Assembly: GCF_020283565.1 (NCBI RefSeq) | Contig: NC_060059.1 | Location: forward strand, 8,067,501 to 8,131,500 | Reading direction: 5' to 3' | Length of the DNA: 64,000 bases | Origin: Trifolium pratense | Lineage: Eukaryota > Streptophyta > Magnoliopsida > Fabales > Fabaceae | Part shown: in pieces, positions 43,301 through 55,035 of the stretch | How positions within the stretch are numbered: position 1 is the first letter of the stretch | Layout of the letters: each line of letters opens with the position of its first letter | Position numbers and translations under genes: made by a program | The notes under the pieces: model-generated | Databases searched by the model: none | Told to the model about the DNA's origin: nothing | What the model saw: only the letters and a program-made list of their open reading frames with translations

Positions 43301-46300
43301 ACCACACAGTTAAATATCAAGGATTGTTTATTATTTATTAATTAATTCTGGTCCAAGCTAAACATTTTTTAGTGATATATTAACCAATCTATACCAAAAG
43401 AAGTAAAATCATAGCACATATAGTTGAGAGACCAGTTAACTACAACTAAAGTCTAATCCACTACTCAAGCATTAACAACTTTAAACAATATGCACGTTCT
43501 ACTTTGACCATAAAATATTTATCTTTGGTCCACACTAGTCTAATATCTCATTACATCACTCTCCTTCCACAAACACTAAAGGGTTTCTACTAATTAGCTA
43601 ACATCACATGGAGTATATCATTATTGACTTAATATGTTGGAACATGCATGTCATGGAGTATATCATTTTGAACATTCCATGATAAACAGTGAAACTGAGA
43701 AAGAAAAACGTGTAGGGGAAAAGGATTATATGTTGTAACCGTGTTAATGCAGTAATCATTTTTAACTGTCTGGTAAAAAAAAAAAGGTTAAGATTAAAAT
43801 TATGTTCAATCTACATCGATTATAATCTGGACCATCTGATTATTTTTGGACGGCCAATATTATTTACTGCGTGTAAATGCATGAAGAAGCTACAACAGAC
43901 AATCCTGGTCCATTATTTTCTTGGTCTAAAAGAAAAGTAAATACAAAAGTACTAAGTTTGTAAACAAAGTACTACGGTTTATGTATGAATTGTGATAACA
44001 ATGTGCACTAAAATATGTACCATACCAAGTTTCTTTGTAATAATTTATGTTGTCTTGGTGTGTGATCTTAAATGATTTGTCTTGGCTTATCTATCCAATT
44101 CCCCTGCTACAAAATAGGTCAATCTAAATACTATTTTGGACGTAGCAACAAAAGTGATTTTGATTCTGGATGTAAGATCAAACTATTCCAGTAGAAAAGG
44201 ACACAGTTGATGGTTCTAGTAACAAGGGGCCATGCCTATACAAGTGCACCATATGCCTTTCAATTATTTTTCTTCTAGTTTTGGAATATATTTCTGGACC
44301 CACATAATATTTAGCACCAAGTCCGATTTGATTGGAAAATTGAAAACTTTATTTGGTGGGAGAAAAAGATTGTTTTCTTTTTTGTTTACATCATTTTCAC
44401 TATTAATCTTTAGGAAAAAATATAATGTGGCTAATAAGAAGTTAAAAAAAAAAAAAAAAAAAACTAAAACTCATTCTGTTTTTATGTTTTTTTAAACGAA
44501 GCGACGATCACCACCAAAAACTCTCACATATTGTTCAAAATTTAGACGAAGGTATTCAGCTTAACAGAAACATTAATATTTGGCAGTTAACTTAGATCTT
44601 ACTGACAATCTATTACATTTTTAATAGACATGTTCCACTCAATGCTAGAAATCTTTAGCCCTCACTCCCTCATACCTAAATTAAATAGTATTCAATATAA
44701 GAATGGGCAACCATTTCCAGAAAGCACTAAAACATGAACATATATATGATTATTTTTTATTAGACCGTACTAAACTTAACTTAGGGGTGATTCAAATAAT
44801 AAACTTAATAAATCTCTATCAAGGGACCCAGGGAAGCAGAACAGAAAACAGAACATTAATTAATTGATTATGGAACATGTTCATCCTAAATTATGGTTCA
44901 TCTAAACTTTTTGACCTTGCATTTCTACATTAAGGTCATTTTTATAATCATTCATCATATGAATATCATTAGGGAATTGGGATATTTATTTCCTGGTATA
45001 ATGGGGTAATGGACCGCTCTAATGAAGAACTAATCTATGTAATAATTTGGTTTTTTCTATGGTTCTCCTCTAACAATATACTATTATATATATTATATAC
45101 TTTGTGCTTAAGTTCAAAAATCGAACTATAAAGATATCAAGATCTTGAATAAATTAAAAGAAATTCGTGATATTTCATCTAAGCGCTCCTAAATAAGTAT
45201 ACAAGTATTTACCAAGGATATATACTATCAAGTATAAGAAAGCACAAAGATTATAGTGGACATATGTAAGAGTACTCCTATATCATGGGGTGTCGTATCC
45301 ATGAGTGGCAATTATAGCAACTTAGAATTACATTAAATAATGCTGCCACAATATGTTGTCTAACTTAATATCTTTAATGACATTCTACTCCCTTTTCCTA
45401 CTAAATAAAATATAAGTAAAAATATATTAGAAAAATTAATGTATCTAATTTATAAATAAAAATAAATATATCAATTTTTTATGTTTGTTTTTTCTTATAT
45501 TTCATTTTTAATGGAGTTCTTCACATACAAAATTTACCGCCACCACATCCATATTCTAAAAATAATATGGATTATGGAAGCAATCGCACTCAAAGTTTTT
45601 TAAAAGGATATGCAACCATCAACATCATTAATTTGTACATCACCTTAGTTTATTATGATTTATTTAAATTATTTTATTTGAATTTATCTATTAACATACT
45701 TGTAAGATTATGTTGAAAAATATCACAATTTTTTTCTAGTATGCTAAATAGCAAGCACTATCTCCAACAACTTTTACTTTTGTTGCGCACTCTACGTCTT
45801 TCTCTTTTTAAATTTTCACAACTTAAACAGCGAACGTTATAGAGATTTGGTGTTTTTAGACAATTTTTAAAACTATTTAACCCGTGATATCTTTATTTTT
45901 ATTTTTCTTTTTTTTTTATTATTATCTTCAAGTTCAATTAATGAATATACACTCGTCCAAATCATACGTCATTAATCACTGTTGAACATTTTATTATATT
46001 AATTTCTAGAAAAATATCAACAAACACCTACAGTGAAATATGATTTTACGTCTTCAAAAAAAAAAAATATGATTTTACAATATTTTTATGGGTCCTATAT
46101 CCATCCATTATATTGATGATATAGATATATTATAAGTTTATAACACAAATTTATTTTATATAAAAAATAAAATTATGCATTTAAAGTGCAAAAAAACCAG
46201 AAACAATGAATTTGACGTACCGTTAGCAAGATCAAGCAGAAAATCCGCCGGATTTACCGGAAATGATGGCGCGAATCCAACCGACTCAAAATATCTCATA

Positions 46301-47412
46301 GCGTCGGTTCCTTTCCCGTAGTACATACACTGACCTTCTGATAACACAATCACTTTATCAAACATTTGGTATACACGACTCGATGGCTGATGCACCGACG
46401 TAACCACCGTCTTCCCTTTCCTCGCCAACGATCCCAGCGTCGAAACAAGCCGATGCGCCGCCGTTGAATCCAATCCAGATGTAGGCTCATCTAAGATCAA
46501 TAACGCCGGGTCTACTAACATCTCATGAGCTATACTCACTCTCTTCCTCTCTCCACCAGAAACACCGCGAATGAAACTGTTGCCAATTATAGTGTTCTCA
46601 CACTTTGTTAAACCAAGTTCCGCGATAGCTGATTCTGCCGCTGATACTTTCGTTTCCCGAGAAAGTTTTCTCGGGAGACGAAGCATGGAGCAGAAAATCA
46701 GCGTCTCGCGGACGGTTAAATGAGGGTAGAGAATATCATCTTGTGTAACGAATCCGGTTCGACGGAGAACCGTTCTGTTAAGTTTTGATGAGTTAGCGAG
46801 AATTGTTCCGGTGAGTCCGTTTCCATGAAGTCTTCCTGCTAGTGAGTTTAGGAGCGTTGATTTTCCGCTTCCTGATGGACCTAGAATGGCTAGGATCTCT
46901 CCTGGGTAAGCTATTCCCGTTACTCCGTTAAGTATGATTCGCTCTTGCGTTGATCTTTGATCAGACGGTGATGATGATGATGGTGTAAAGAAATTCTTGA
47001 TGCACCCTCCGTTTCCTTTTTTGTTCTCTATCTTCAATCGGTATCCCACGTCCATAAACTGCGTTGCATGAGCATATAAATTAATATAATTTCATTTCCA
47101 TTTTAATTATTGATTTTTAAACAATTTTTAAACAAAAATCTAAAAGACAAATATGGTAAGTAAGTAGAGGTGTCAACTAAGTCAAATTCATGACTCAATG
47201 AAATAAATTAAAGATTAATTTGTTTTAGCATAATTGTTGTTTTAATACTATATAGTTGTGATATTAAATATTTTAGTTTGTACCTTAAGAGTGATTGGGT
47301 AAGAAGAAGAGAGTAAAGGAGGAGGGTCACGAGATTCTTGGGGGGTGTGTTTGGATGATGAGTCTGCATTTGAAGTTTCTACACCACCAAACGTTGTTGT
47401 TGATGTTGGCAT
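40324..47412 (-). CDS. ABCG25: half-size ABC transporter of the ABCG (WBC) subfamily, ABCG25-like ABA exporter
   Basis: Three exons on the minus strand: 47284-47412 (43 codons), 46221-47058 and 40324-41357, with GT-AG introns of 225 and 4863 bases. Phases match and the total is 666 residues. The N-terminus ends [11 protein letters not shown]. The nucleotide-binding domain has Walker [10 protein letters not shown] (103-111), signature [10 protein letters not shown] (209-218), Walker [13 protein letters not shown] (229-240) and H-loop SVHQPSS (His 266). Exon 3 holds six-helix membrane domain text ([44 protein letters not shown]) ending LRRIKS. Residue likeness to Arabidopsis ABCG25 is high throughout, including [14 protein letters not shown] at the exon 2/3 joint. 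ABCG25 exports abscisic acid at the plasma membrane as a dimer. Orthology is inferred by recognition, and a closely related clade member is possible. All ATPase motifs are intact. Confidence 0.93.
41358..46220 (-). other. second intron of the ABCG25-like gene (4.9 kb)
   Basis: The donor is AACG/GTACGT and the acceptor TGTGTAG/GTGTTT. It holds the S2 SINE at 41512-41720, a GAAAG pentamer run at about 41899-41916, a Stowaway-like element at about 45388-45520 (ACTCCCTTTTCC / GAACTCCATT ends with ATATAAG just inside), an A21 run at about 44443 and otherwise AT-rich sequence. A CACGTG palindrome is at 42424-42429. No exon or separate gene is seen in it. Confidence 0.8.
41512..41720 (-). mobile_element. 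SINE-like element, family S2, in the ABCG intron
   Basis: It runs on the minus strand from GTGTTGGCTTGAGTCCTTGG at the right edge through TTCCCTCTGGTACCAATTTC and CCCCGCAAGTGGGCGGTGAG to a poly(A) tail (an A-run on the plus strand at 41512-41525 precedes ATCGGTATCTGG). Better preserved than the copy at 24431. Confidence 0.65.
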
Positions 47413-47720
47413 TATTACTTAATTTTGTTATGTTGTATTTGGTTTTTAAGGAAAAATAAATATATATATCTCTCAAGTTAGGGGACAAAAAGAGAAGAGA
47501 TATATAAGGAATCAAAGGGTAGGAAAAATGATGATGAGGGAATTGAAGGGTATGGGAAAGAGAGAAAAGAAGAGGGGAAGTGAAGTGAGAGGAACAAGGG
47601 ATAGGAATAGAATGGGGTATTTATGGAGGGATCATGACCCATGACACTGCCACACGTCAATGTGGAACTTTCATTTTAAGGGTTGCTACGTGGCAATCAT
47701 ATATGTGTATCTAGCCGCTT
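47413..47720 (-). promoter_or_regulatory. upstream region of the ABCG25-like gene with ABRE-like sites
   Basis: TACGTGGC, the core of an ABA-responsive element, is at 47687-47694, about 275 bases before the ATG. A second ACGT-core site (minus strand TGACGTGTGG) is at 47650-47659. A TATA-like ATAAATAC lies at about 47608-47617 on the minus strand. Two ACGT elements near each other are a common ABA-responsive arrangement and would fit an ABA-induced exporter. Activity is inference. Confidence 0.5.
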
Positions 47721-49452
47721 AGTTAAATTGGTTCATGGAATGGAAAGTATCCACTTTCTTTGCTTTTTAATTTCTTTATTTATGTCTACTTTTTTTTTTC
47801 TTTCCGTTTTTCTTTTTGAAAATAAGAAATGGAAATGAAAAATGGTGAAAATTTGAAGTTGGATTCTTTTTCTTTATTGGTGAAGAAAAAAATATGAAGC
47901 ATGTGTTTGGTTTGTGTTTTGTTGTCAAACGTGCGTCTCAAAATGAAAAGGCGGTGAAAATTTGAAGTTGAATTTTTTTTCTTTATTGCTAAAACAAAAA
48001 TATGAAGTCATTGCTACTAAACCAAAATGTGCTATTGCTTAAGTTATTAAATTTAGTTTAGTGGTGAGAGATTTAAGTAATATGTTTTGGATCATTGGTT
48101 CGATCCTCAACTTATTGTAAAAAAAAATTGTGATATTGCTTGATTGTGATATGCAAGTTTGTTACATTATATTTATACTTATAATATGAATATGATATGA
48201 GTAATTGTATCAATATTTGAAATAATTAATAATCATATTTAGTAAAAAAAAAAAAAAAAAAAACTTATGCAAGTTTATGGAAAATATAACTTATATATAT
48301 TATTTATAAATATTTATGTAGCAATAAACACTTTCGTGAAAGAATGAAATAAACTCTTTGCTATTTTATAACAATTTAACTGAGACATCTATCCAAACAT
48401 ATTCTAACAATAAACAAATTATGATCTACGTAGTTAGTTAATAATGATGGATAAATCAAAAAATCCATAATGATAGAGAAGTTTAATTTATTGCATATCA
48501 ACAAATTTGAGTTTTATGGCACAAGCCCAAGAAGAGAAATAGTGTGGATTTGAAGCTACTGAGAAAGCTACTGCTGTTGTAGATTTGAAGCAATAGGGCA
48601 TGGTTTTTGTGAAGTGGGCACGGTGTACAGAGTAAAAAAAGAAAATATTGTGATCAAAAGAATATTATCCTAGTCCAAACCGGAAAACCAGTTGTCTCAT
48701 TCGTCTTGTGCTGAGGCCCAGTTATTATAAATAATAATATATATCTTTGAACTCTTTTTATAAGGGGTTCATATTAGACAAACTCTTGGTTCCTACTTGA
48801 ACCACCGTCAAAAAAAAATTGAGTCAATACTTGAACTAGTATCATTAAAAATTTCATCCCTAAAGATAACATGTACCCTTAAAATACATGTTAAGAGATT
48901 ATAAAAAAAAAAAATTCTTGGTAAGAATCTCAATCTATTTTGTCATCTTAAACTAAAATTTAATTGTCTATATAGAATATATTAATCAATGTAATCCAAT
49001 TATTTTTTGTAAAAAAAAATAAAATGTAATCCAAATAAATATACTCTGTATCTTATATATCCACTTCAAATTTATTTAGTACTGACAGTGACCTTTGAAC
49101 AGTGAACAAATGTCAACCCATTCTCTTGTTGGAGTATGACTTCATAGATGACCTTGTTATCAACGCTAGCTCTGTTTGTTTACATGAATTCAAAACTTAT
49201 TATTATCAAAACAATTAACTCTGTGTACTGACCATGCCTCATGATAAATTAATGATAGATTAAGGTCTCCATTTATATATGAAACTCATATGGCTTAAAC
49301 TCAAATTAGATGATTAGATATATAAAAAAAAATTACTAGCTTGATGATTAGAGTTAACATCGTGGATCCTTTATGTGAGTTTGGGTCTCAATACTCTTTC
49401 AAATTTTAATTGTGTTTATCTCTTTTATAAATAAACAAAAAATAGAAGACGG
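47721..49452. other. intergenic, no gene recognised
   Basis: AT-rich with A- and T-runs (A-run at about 48244-48262). 48040-48120 has a weak tRNA/SINE-like pairing (TTTAGTGGTGAGAG and GGTTCGATCC) followed by an A-run, possibly another SINE relic. Confidence 0.4.
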
Positions 49453-49810
49453 TTCTTACAAATGAGTATTGGGCCTAACTCATCCTTATAAAACCTTGCT
49501 TGTAAGATGAGAATTGTCTCTAGTATATAAACACTTAGTCAAGTCATCTCTCAACCGATGTGAGACTCTTAACACACCCCCTCACGCCCAGCACTATTGG
49601 GCTTGGTGCGTGGATATAAACGGTAGGTGGCCCGATAGCGGGAACCTGATAACAGGTGGCCCAATGGATCGTGGAGAGGCTCTGATATCATCTCATAAAT
49701 AAGTATTTGGTCTAACTCACCCTTACAAAACTGGCTTGTAAGGTGATGATTGACTCTAGTATATAAACACTTAGTCATGTCATCTCTCAACCGATATAGG
49801 ACTCTTAACA
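49453..49810 (-). mobile_element. TRIM retrotransposon, family D
   Basis: The LTRs at about 49453-49574 and 49691-49810 share GTCTAACTCACCCTTACAAA-type text, CTCTAGTATATAAACACTTA and TCATCTCTCAACCGAT, and both end CTCTTAACA. The internal region carries CACCCCCTCACGCCCAGCAC next to the left LTR (purine tract on the minus strand) and GGCTCTGATATCA next to the right LTR (the initiator-Met PBS complement with one change). Left edge approximate; no clear target duplication. Confidence 0.8.
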
Positions 49811-50904
49811 ATAGTAAATCGAGCATAGTCATGCTATCTTTTGATACCGCTATTTTCATATATGTGCATCAAAAATATTTTTTTGTTAAAAAAAACGAAC
49901 TTAGATTTAATAAATAAATAGATTTAATAGACACGTTTTTAATTTTATAGGTAACTTTGTGTACTATAAAAAATGTAATTTTGTGGGGATTGTAAAAAAA
50001 AAAAGTAAAATTACTACTAGAAAAATGTAAACAAGCAACATTTTATATTCAAATACAAACATATGCTCATTTCTAAACACAAAATTTTCTTATTTAACTC
50101 AAATTCTGGAAATTTTCTCAACTTATTAAAAAAAAAATCTTTTGTTGGACTCATAAAATATATGATTTGGGTCATAAATGGTGTGCATAGTTAAAGCTTT
50201 TATTTTTCATTCTACTTTTATTTTTGTCTGTGCAAAACTTTGAAATCAGTGTTAGAGGATAAATAAATACAAAAAAAAAGGTCAAAATCCATGCATACGT
50301 GATCATGTCAAAATCTTCATTTGGCATGATTTTTCTTTCTCTTTCTTTCTAACTTCTCTTGAAGGCGGTGGCCAGTGAGGTTGGAAACGGTGATAGGGAA
50401 AGGGTAATACTAATACGTCTATAGTATATGTATGCTACTATCATGTTTGGTTAAGATCGTAAAATGAGAGAAAGGGTGATAGGGAAAATGAGAAATTAAG
50501 ATGAGAACTTTTTTTTTTTAAGTAACTTATAGTATTAAAGAGAGTTTCATAGGCTAATCATTTGTGCCTTTTTTTTTTTTTGTTATTGGAGTTTTAAAAC
50601 GTGGTATAGAAGGTATTTAATGTATCATCAATTTAATATTATTTTTTATTTAAATAAAGTTAAAATAATAATTATAGAAGAGACTACTTGTTAGTAATGT
50701 ACACCATTAGAGCAAAATATGTATGAGTTGCATAAATATTACATGACATTGTAATGACAATTTGTTAGTAATATATGATACCCAAAATAGTACATCATTG
50801 AAGATGCTCTTAGTGGCTATAAAATCTCACTCTTAATATGAATAAGTGAAATAAACCAAAGTCATAGGAACTGTTAAATATATTTTGACCAAAACTAGCT
50901 TATC

Positions 50905-50935
<31 letters not shown>

Positions 50936-51868
50936 CTCACATATTTGGAGAACACATCAAAAATCTCGAACGCATCTGATCACGTTGTCCTGCCATATTT
51001 GGAGAACACATGTCTCGATCACTGGATCACTGGTGTGCAGAAGAATCTTCTAAGTCACTACAAAGTATGAACCCTAATAATTCTTATACTATATAAAATT
51101 GCCTTATGGGCTAGGTCAGATATGTACGTCTTATCTAACCGTAAATATCTATCATCAGGGCAGGGCCGTCTCCGACAATTTGGAGGCCCCCGACTAATAA
51201 TAAAAATGGATCTCAAATAAAAAAAAGAATTTTTTAATAAAAGGAACATCATATATTTTAATTGTAAATAACAAAAAAAAATATATTCATTATAGGAAGG
51301 GATGAGTAGCTCAACTAATTAATCTAGTTGAGTTTAGGGTTCAAATGATTATAATATACTAACAACTAACAATTTTCCATTTAAAAAAAAAATACTCATT
51401 ATATTAATTATGAATTGATCTCTTAAAATAAAATAAAATAAAGAAATGTCATAGGTGAGATTTGAACTCACAATTGTAAACATTTGGACGAAGTTGTTGA
51501 CCACTAGAACACTCGCCAAATCATGTTATTTGGTGTCCAAACAAATACTTAAAGGAATATTTTAAATAATGGGCTTAAAAAAATTGAGGCCTGGTTGCCC
51601 TGGGTCAAAACTGGGCCTACATAAGGATCATCCCCGACTTATTGGATGCTCTGTTCGAATATTAAAATGGATCCATAATAAGAAAAATGTGCAAAAAAAT
51701 TCATCCTCTATTCAAACGAGATATATTCTAATTAATAACATCAAAATAAAGCTTCAAACTATAATATCAACTTTCTAGTTACGTAATTTAAATGTTATCA
51801 CAATTTGGTCATAATAATATTGTAAAGTTGTTGATTCTCACGAGTTTAAGTTAAGAGTTTAAAGACTA
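49811..51868. other. intergenic, with poly(G) tract and SINE-like relic
   Basis: Contains the G29 run listed separately and, at about 51293-51395, GAGTAGCTCAACTAATTAA with GGGTTCAAATGATT and an A-rich tail, a SINE-like relic similar to 57307-57360 in reverse. 51440-51530 holds a tRNA-like T-arm phrase without the rest of a tRNA. No gene. Confidence 0.45.
50905..50933 (+). repeat. homopolymer of 29 G
   Basis: An uninterrupted run of 29 guanines in an AT-rich setting, followed by TTCTCACATATTTGGAGAAC, part of which is repeated about 55 bases on (CATATTTGGAGAACACAT). The run can form G-quadruplexes on the plus strand. Its true length is uncertain because such tracts are hard to clone and sequence. 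Confidence 0.8.
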
Positions 51869-52024
51869 CGTACCGTCGGTGTAAATTAATTTTACACTGA
51901 CAACCAATAAGAATGAAGCATTCTTCCACATCATATTAAGAAAGTGAGGTTTAGTGGGATGATGTGACGAAAAACATGGTTGATATTGGTTGATAATATA
52001 AAATTATTTTACACTGTCAGTGCG
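51869..52024. mobile_element. MITE with GTGTAAAATAATTTTA-type inverted ends
   Basis: The left end (CCGTCGGTGTAAATTAATTT) and the inverted right end (ACTGACAGTGTAAAATAATT) match, with AACCAATA further in on both sides. About 156 bases. Target duplication not resolved. Confidence 0.6.
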
Positions 52025-53027
52025 TTTTTTTTTTCTCTTAAGTTAAATGAGAAAATATTATGTTTAAAAATGACCTATATTCTTCTTAAAGAAAAAAGGA
52101 CCTATATTGGTATTTAAATTACAAAATATTTTTAATTGTAGTAATTGTACTTGTTTGTTTACAAGTTACAATCAACTGCAAAATTATTTATAAAATTAAG
52201 AATATGTATATTAAAATTAGCTATTAAATCTAAATTATTAATTGTTTGACAATATTTTTTCTTAGTTATAATAAAATCATTACATTTGTTTTACATGTGT
52301 AAAAATGCAATCAAAATATTCCCACCGAATCAAATACAGTGTACTGCTGCTGGTGATGTATAAAAATGAGAGCAATATGCAAATGTTCCAGTGACATACA
52401 TCACGTAAGTTCAGGATAAACATGACAACAATTTATTTGTTACATTAAATTTTGTTGTGATAGAATATTATATATCTCACCTGTTAGATAACAGTTCTAC
52501 ATCTGAATTTATTTAAAACTCTTCGTCAACCAGATCCATTTATTTATTTATTTTTATAAAAGAAGATATTTGTATGACTATAATTAATTTACACTCCATT
52601 CTTGCCTATCATCATTAATTTTAACCTATCATCATTTCCTTTCTCCATTCTTGCCTGCTCCACTATATAAATAAATATAAATAGAAAATACATATAACAA
52701 AATTGCAAAATTTAAATTTCTCTCAAAATCTAATTTAAGCAAAATACTCAAAATCTAATTTAAGCAAAATACATATTAATTATAATGGAAGAAAATATAA
52801 ATAGTACAGAATCTATATAATGAGAGTTAATACAAAGTGGTACTTACCCATTTAAATTAAAGCAAAGAAACAGAAAGAAAAAAAAAAGAAAAAAAGTTAC
52901 GTGTCAAAAGCTTTCAGTCCAATGAACTTTGAGCAATTTATTTTGATATGATCCACTTGAACTCCTTTATCGTAGATTAATAATTAAGACCATGTACTCA
53001 ATTAAATATAAAATATAAACAACATTA
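52025..53027. other. intergenic AT-rich sequence
   Basis: No coding frame or bounded element recognised. A short direct repeat (CAAAATCTAATTTAAGCAAA) occurs twice at about 52725-52770. Confidence 0.45.
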
Positions 53028-53312
53028 TTCTCTCCGGACACAAATATAAGCAAAGAAAATTGTTTACGAGGTGTTTAAGAAATTTAGTTAAGTGTAGTTA
53101 ATTTTCTTGATTTAATGCAAAAATGAGTTAAGTTTACTATATTACCCATTTTAAAAAGTGTAAAATTGAAATAAGCCTAAAATAAAATAGAATTAAATAA
53201 GAGTATATTTGGAATAGTAGTATTAATTGGTTTAAAAATAGTTAACTTTTTTTTTTATAATAGTGACCAAAATTTGAAGTGATTTTTTGTTTATATTTGT
53301 GTTCGGAGGGAG
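53028..53312. mobile_element. Stowaway-like MITE
   Basis: The inverted ends TTCTCTCCGGACACAAATAT and CTCCCTCCGAACACAAATAT are each followed inward by AA-C-AA and flanked by TA (53026-53027, 53313-53314), as in Tc1/mariner-type Stowaway elements. Interior AT-rich, noncoding. Confidence 0.65.
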
Positions 53313-54047
53313 TATTTGTTTGTTTAGCATAAGGCTTATGCTAGCATGAGAAAGTCAGGTAGGTCTCCCATGGTGGGAAATTTTTACATTTAGATTATAA
53401 AGGTCTATCATAGATTATAATAAAGTGTCCATACCATATTTCATTCTCTTCTCCTGAAATCATTTTTTATTTTTATTTTTTTACCGTAACAATCTTAACT
53501 CATTTCATTAATCAAAATAGTTTTAATACAAGATGGTATATAATCAAAGTCTTGGCGAAAAAATTATTATTATATTAATTTTTGACCGTAAAATCATTTT
53601 TTAATTTATATATTATTATTATATTAATATTTATATGCCAAAATTTTATTTTAATGTAATATATATTTCATGTCAAAGTGTACATGTATAATAACAAAAG
53701 TGGCTAAAAAAAATTAAAATCGAACTTAGAAATAGATCAGAAGGTTGGGAGATGAAACACACATAAGAGGAAGATTCTGATTGGCAAACAGAATAAGTTA
53801 GTTTATGGTTTATGGCTTGGCTTATAAGCCAAAAGATCTGTTTGATAATAGTATTTTCTTCATGAGATCATAGCTTATTTGTCAAACGCTATTTCAATTA
53901 GTTTATGAGCTTATAACTTACTCCGTCCCAAAATATAAGGGAAAATTGGTCAAAAAAGTTTAACAATTGAAGGATATAGGCTTTAAACAAAACAAAAATT
54001 AAAATATGTATAATTTTTTTAGGGAAGTACATAATAACATATGATGT
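53313..54047. other. intergenic with fragmentary MITE ends
   Basis: 53775-53925 carries GGCAAACAGAATAAG, GGCTTATAAGCCAAAAGATC and TTTGTCAAACGC, a short relative of the element at 2515; at 53928, CTCCGTCCCAAAATATAAGG is a lone Stowaway-like end. No gene. Confidence 0.4.
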
Positions 54048-54656
54048 CTTTTTTTATAAGCAAAAATTGTATTAATAATGAGTATCAGGTTTATTCGAAC
54101 CCTTACAATATCAAAAGATAGTAAGATCCTCATATGCTGTGAAGACAATAAAGAGGATTATTACACTAGTTATAAAACAAATAACCTGCTTTGCAACCTG
54201 CTCTACCACTAAACAAAAGCCAAGAAATGAACTTAATGGAATCAACCAAAGCTGAGTAATCCGTCATCTCTCCTCTAAACAAAATGTTATGCCTCATGAG
54301 CCATATACCCAAATTGGGGTCAGCCAAATTAAGTGTCTAACTTTCATGCCCTTAGCTTTGACTAAAGAGCCAAAATTCAAAAAGTGTTTCCAGCCCCCTT
54401 CCTAATGGTTGAAATCAAAAGCCAGCCACAAAAAGACATGCTTCCAAACTTCTTGGGTCTTAGAGCAACTAAAGAACAAATGGTTGCAATCTTCCGCAAC
54501 TTGAAAATAGAAAGCGCAAGGCAAGTCATGAGGATTGGATACGATACCTTTAGATGCTAAAGCGGCACGAGTAGAGAGCTTCTCAAGAAGCAAACACCAA
54601 CCAAAAACTCCCACTTTTGAGGAGACATCAATCTTCCATAATTTGTGTAAGACATT
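54048..54656 (-). mobile_element. strongly 5'-truncated LINE (same family as 5357)
   Basis: The minus-strand frame includes SSKVGVFGWCLLLEKLSTRA and CAFYFQVAEDCNHLFFSCSK, parallel to the zf-RVT region of the LINE at 5357. Its noncoding 3' end (TGTAAGGGTTCGA, ATACTCATTATTAATACAAT, TTTTGCTTATAAAAAAAG) also matches that element. The poly(A) is at 54048-54055 (T on the plus strand). Imperfect flanks TAACATATGATGTC (left) and TAACATATATGATATC (right) look like a decayed target duplication. The frame is broken after the zf-RVT region. Confidence 0.78.
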
Positions 54657-54975
54657 AACATATATGATATCGTTAAAAACTACATACGAACTATTTGTCA
54701 TTTAAACCAATTTATTATTGGTAACATGATAACACGTTAACATTAATTCGAAAATAACTTATCGCAATATATCTATAATAAGTGAATATAAATAAAAGTT
54801 AGTGGGATATATTTAAGTAAAAAATGTATTCGTCAGAAGAAAAAAAGTAAGAAATATATTATTACTTTATTAAAAGTTAAATACGGATAATTTTCCAATC
54901 TAATTTCAAATCACTTTTTTTTTTTTTTAAAAGTGTGCATCCTTTTCTGCTTTTTTTCCCCCCACAGCACAACAT

Positions 54976-54979
<4 letters not shown>

Positions 54980-55033
<54 letters not shown>
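54980..55033. repeat. (TA)n microsatellite, about 26 units
   Basis: An uninterrupted TA dinucleotide run, following CAACATACAAA. Confidence 0.95.

Positions 55034-55035
<2 letters not shown>

Noticed and set aside
49514..49859. open frames on both strands around the family D TRIM
   Set aside because: They lie within LTRs and the internal region of a TRIM that has no coding function.
51440..51530. possible tRNA gene (TGAGATTTGAACTCACAA T-arm-like phrase)
   Set aside because: No D-arm, anticodon loop or acceptor stem could be placed around it. Probably a SINE relic.
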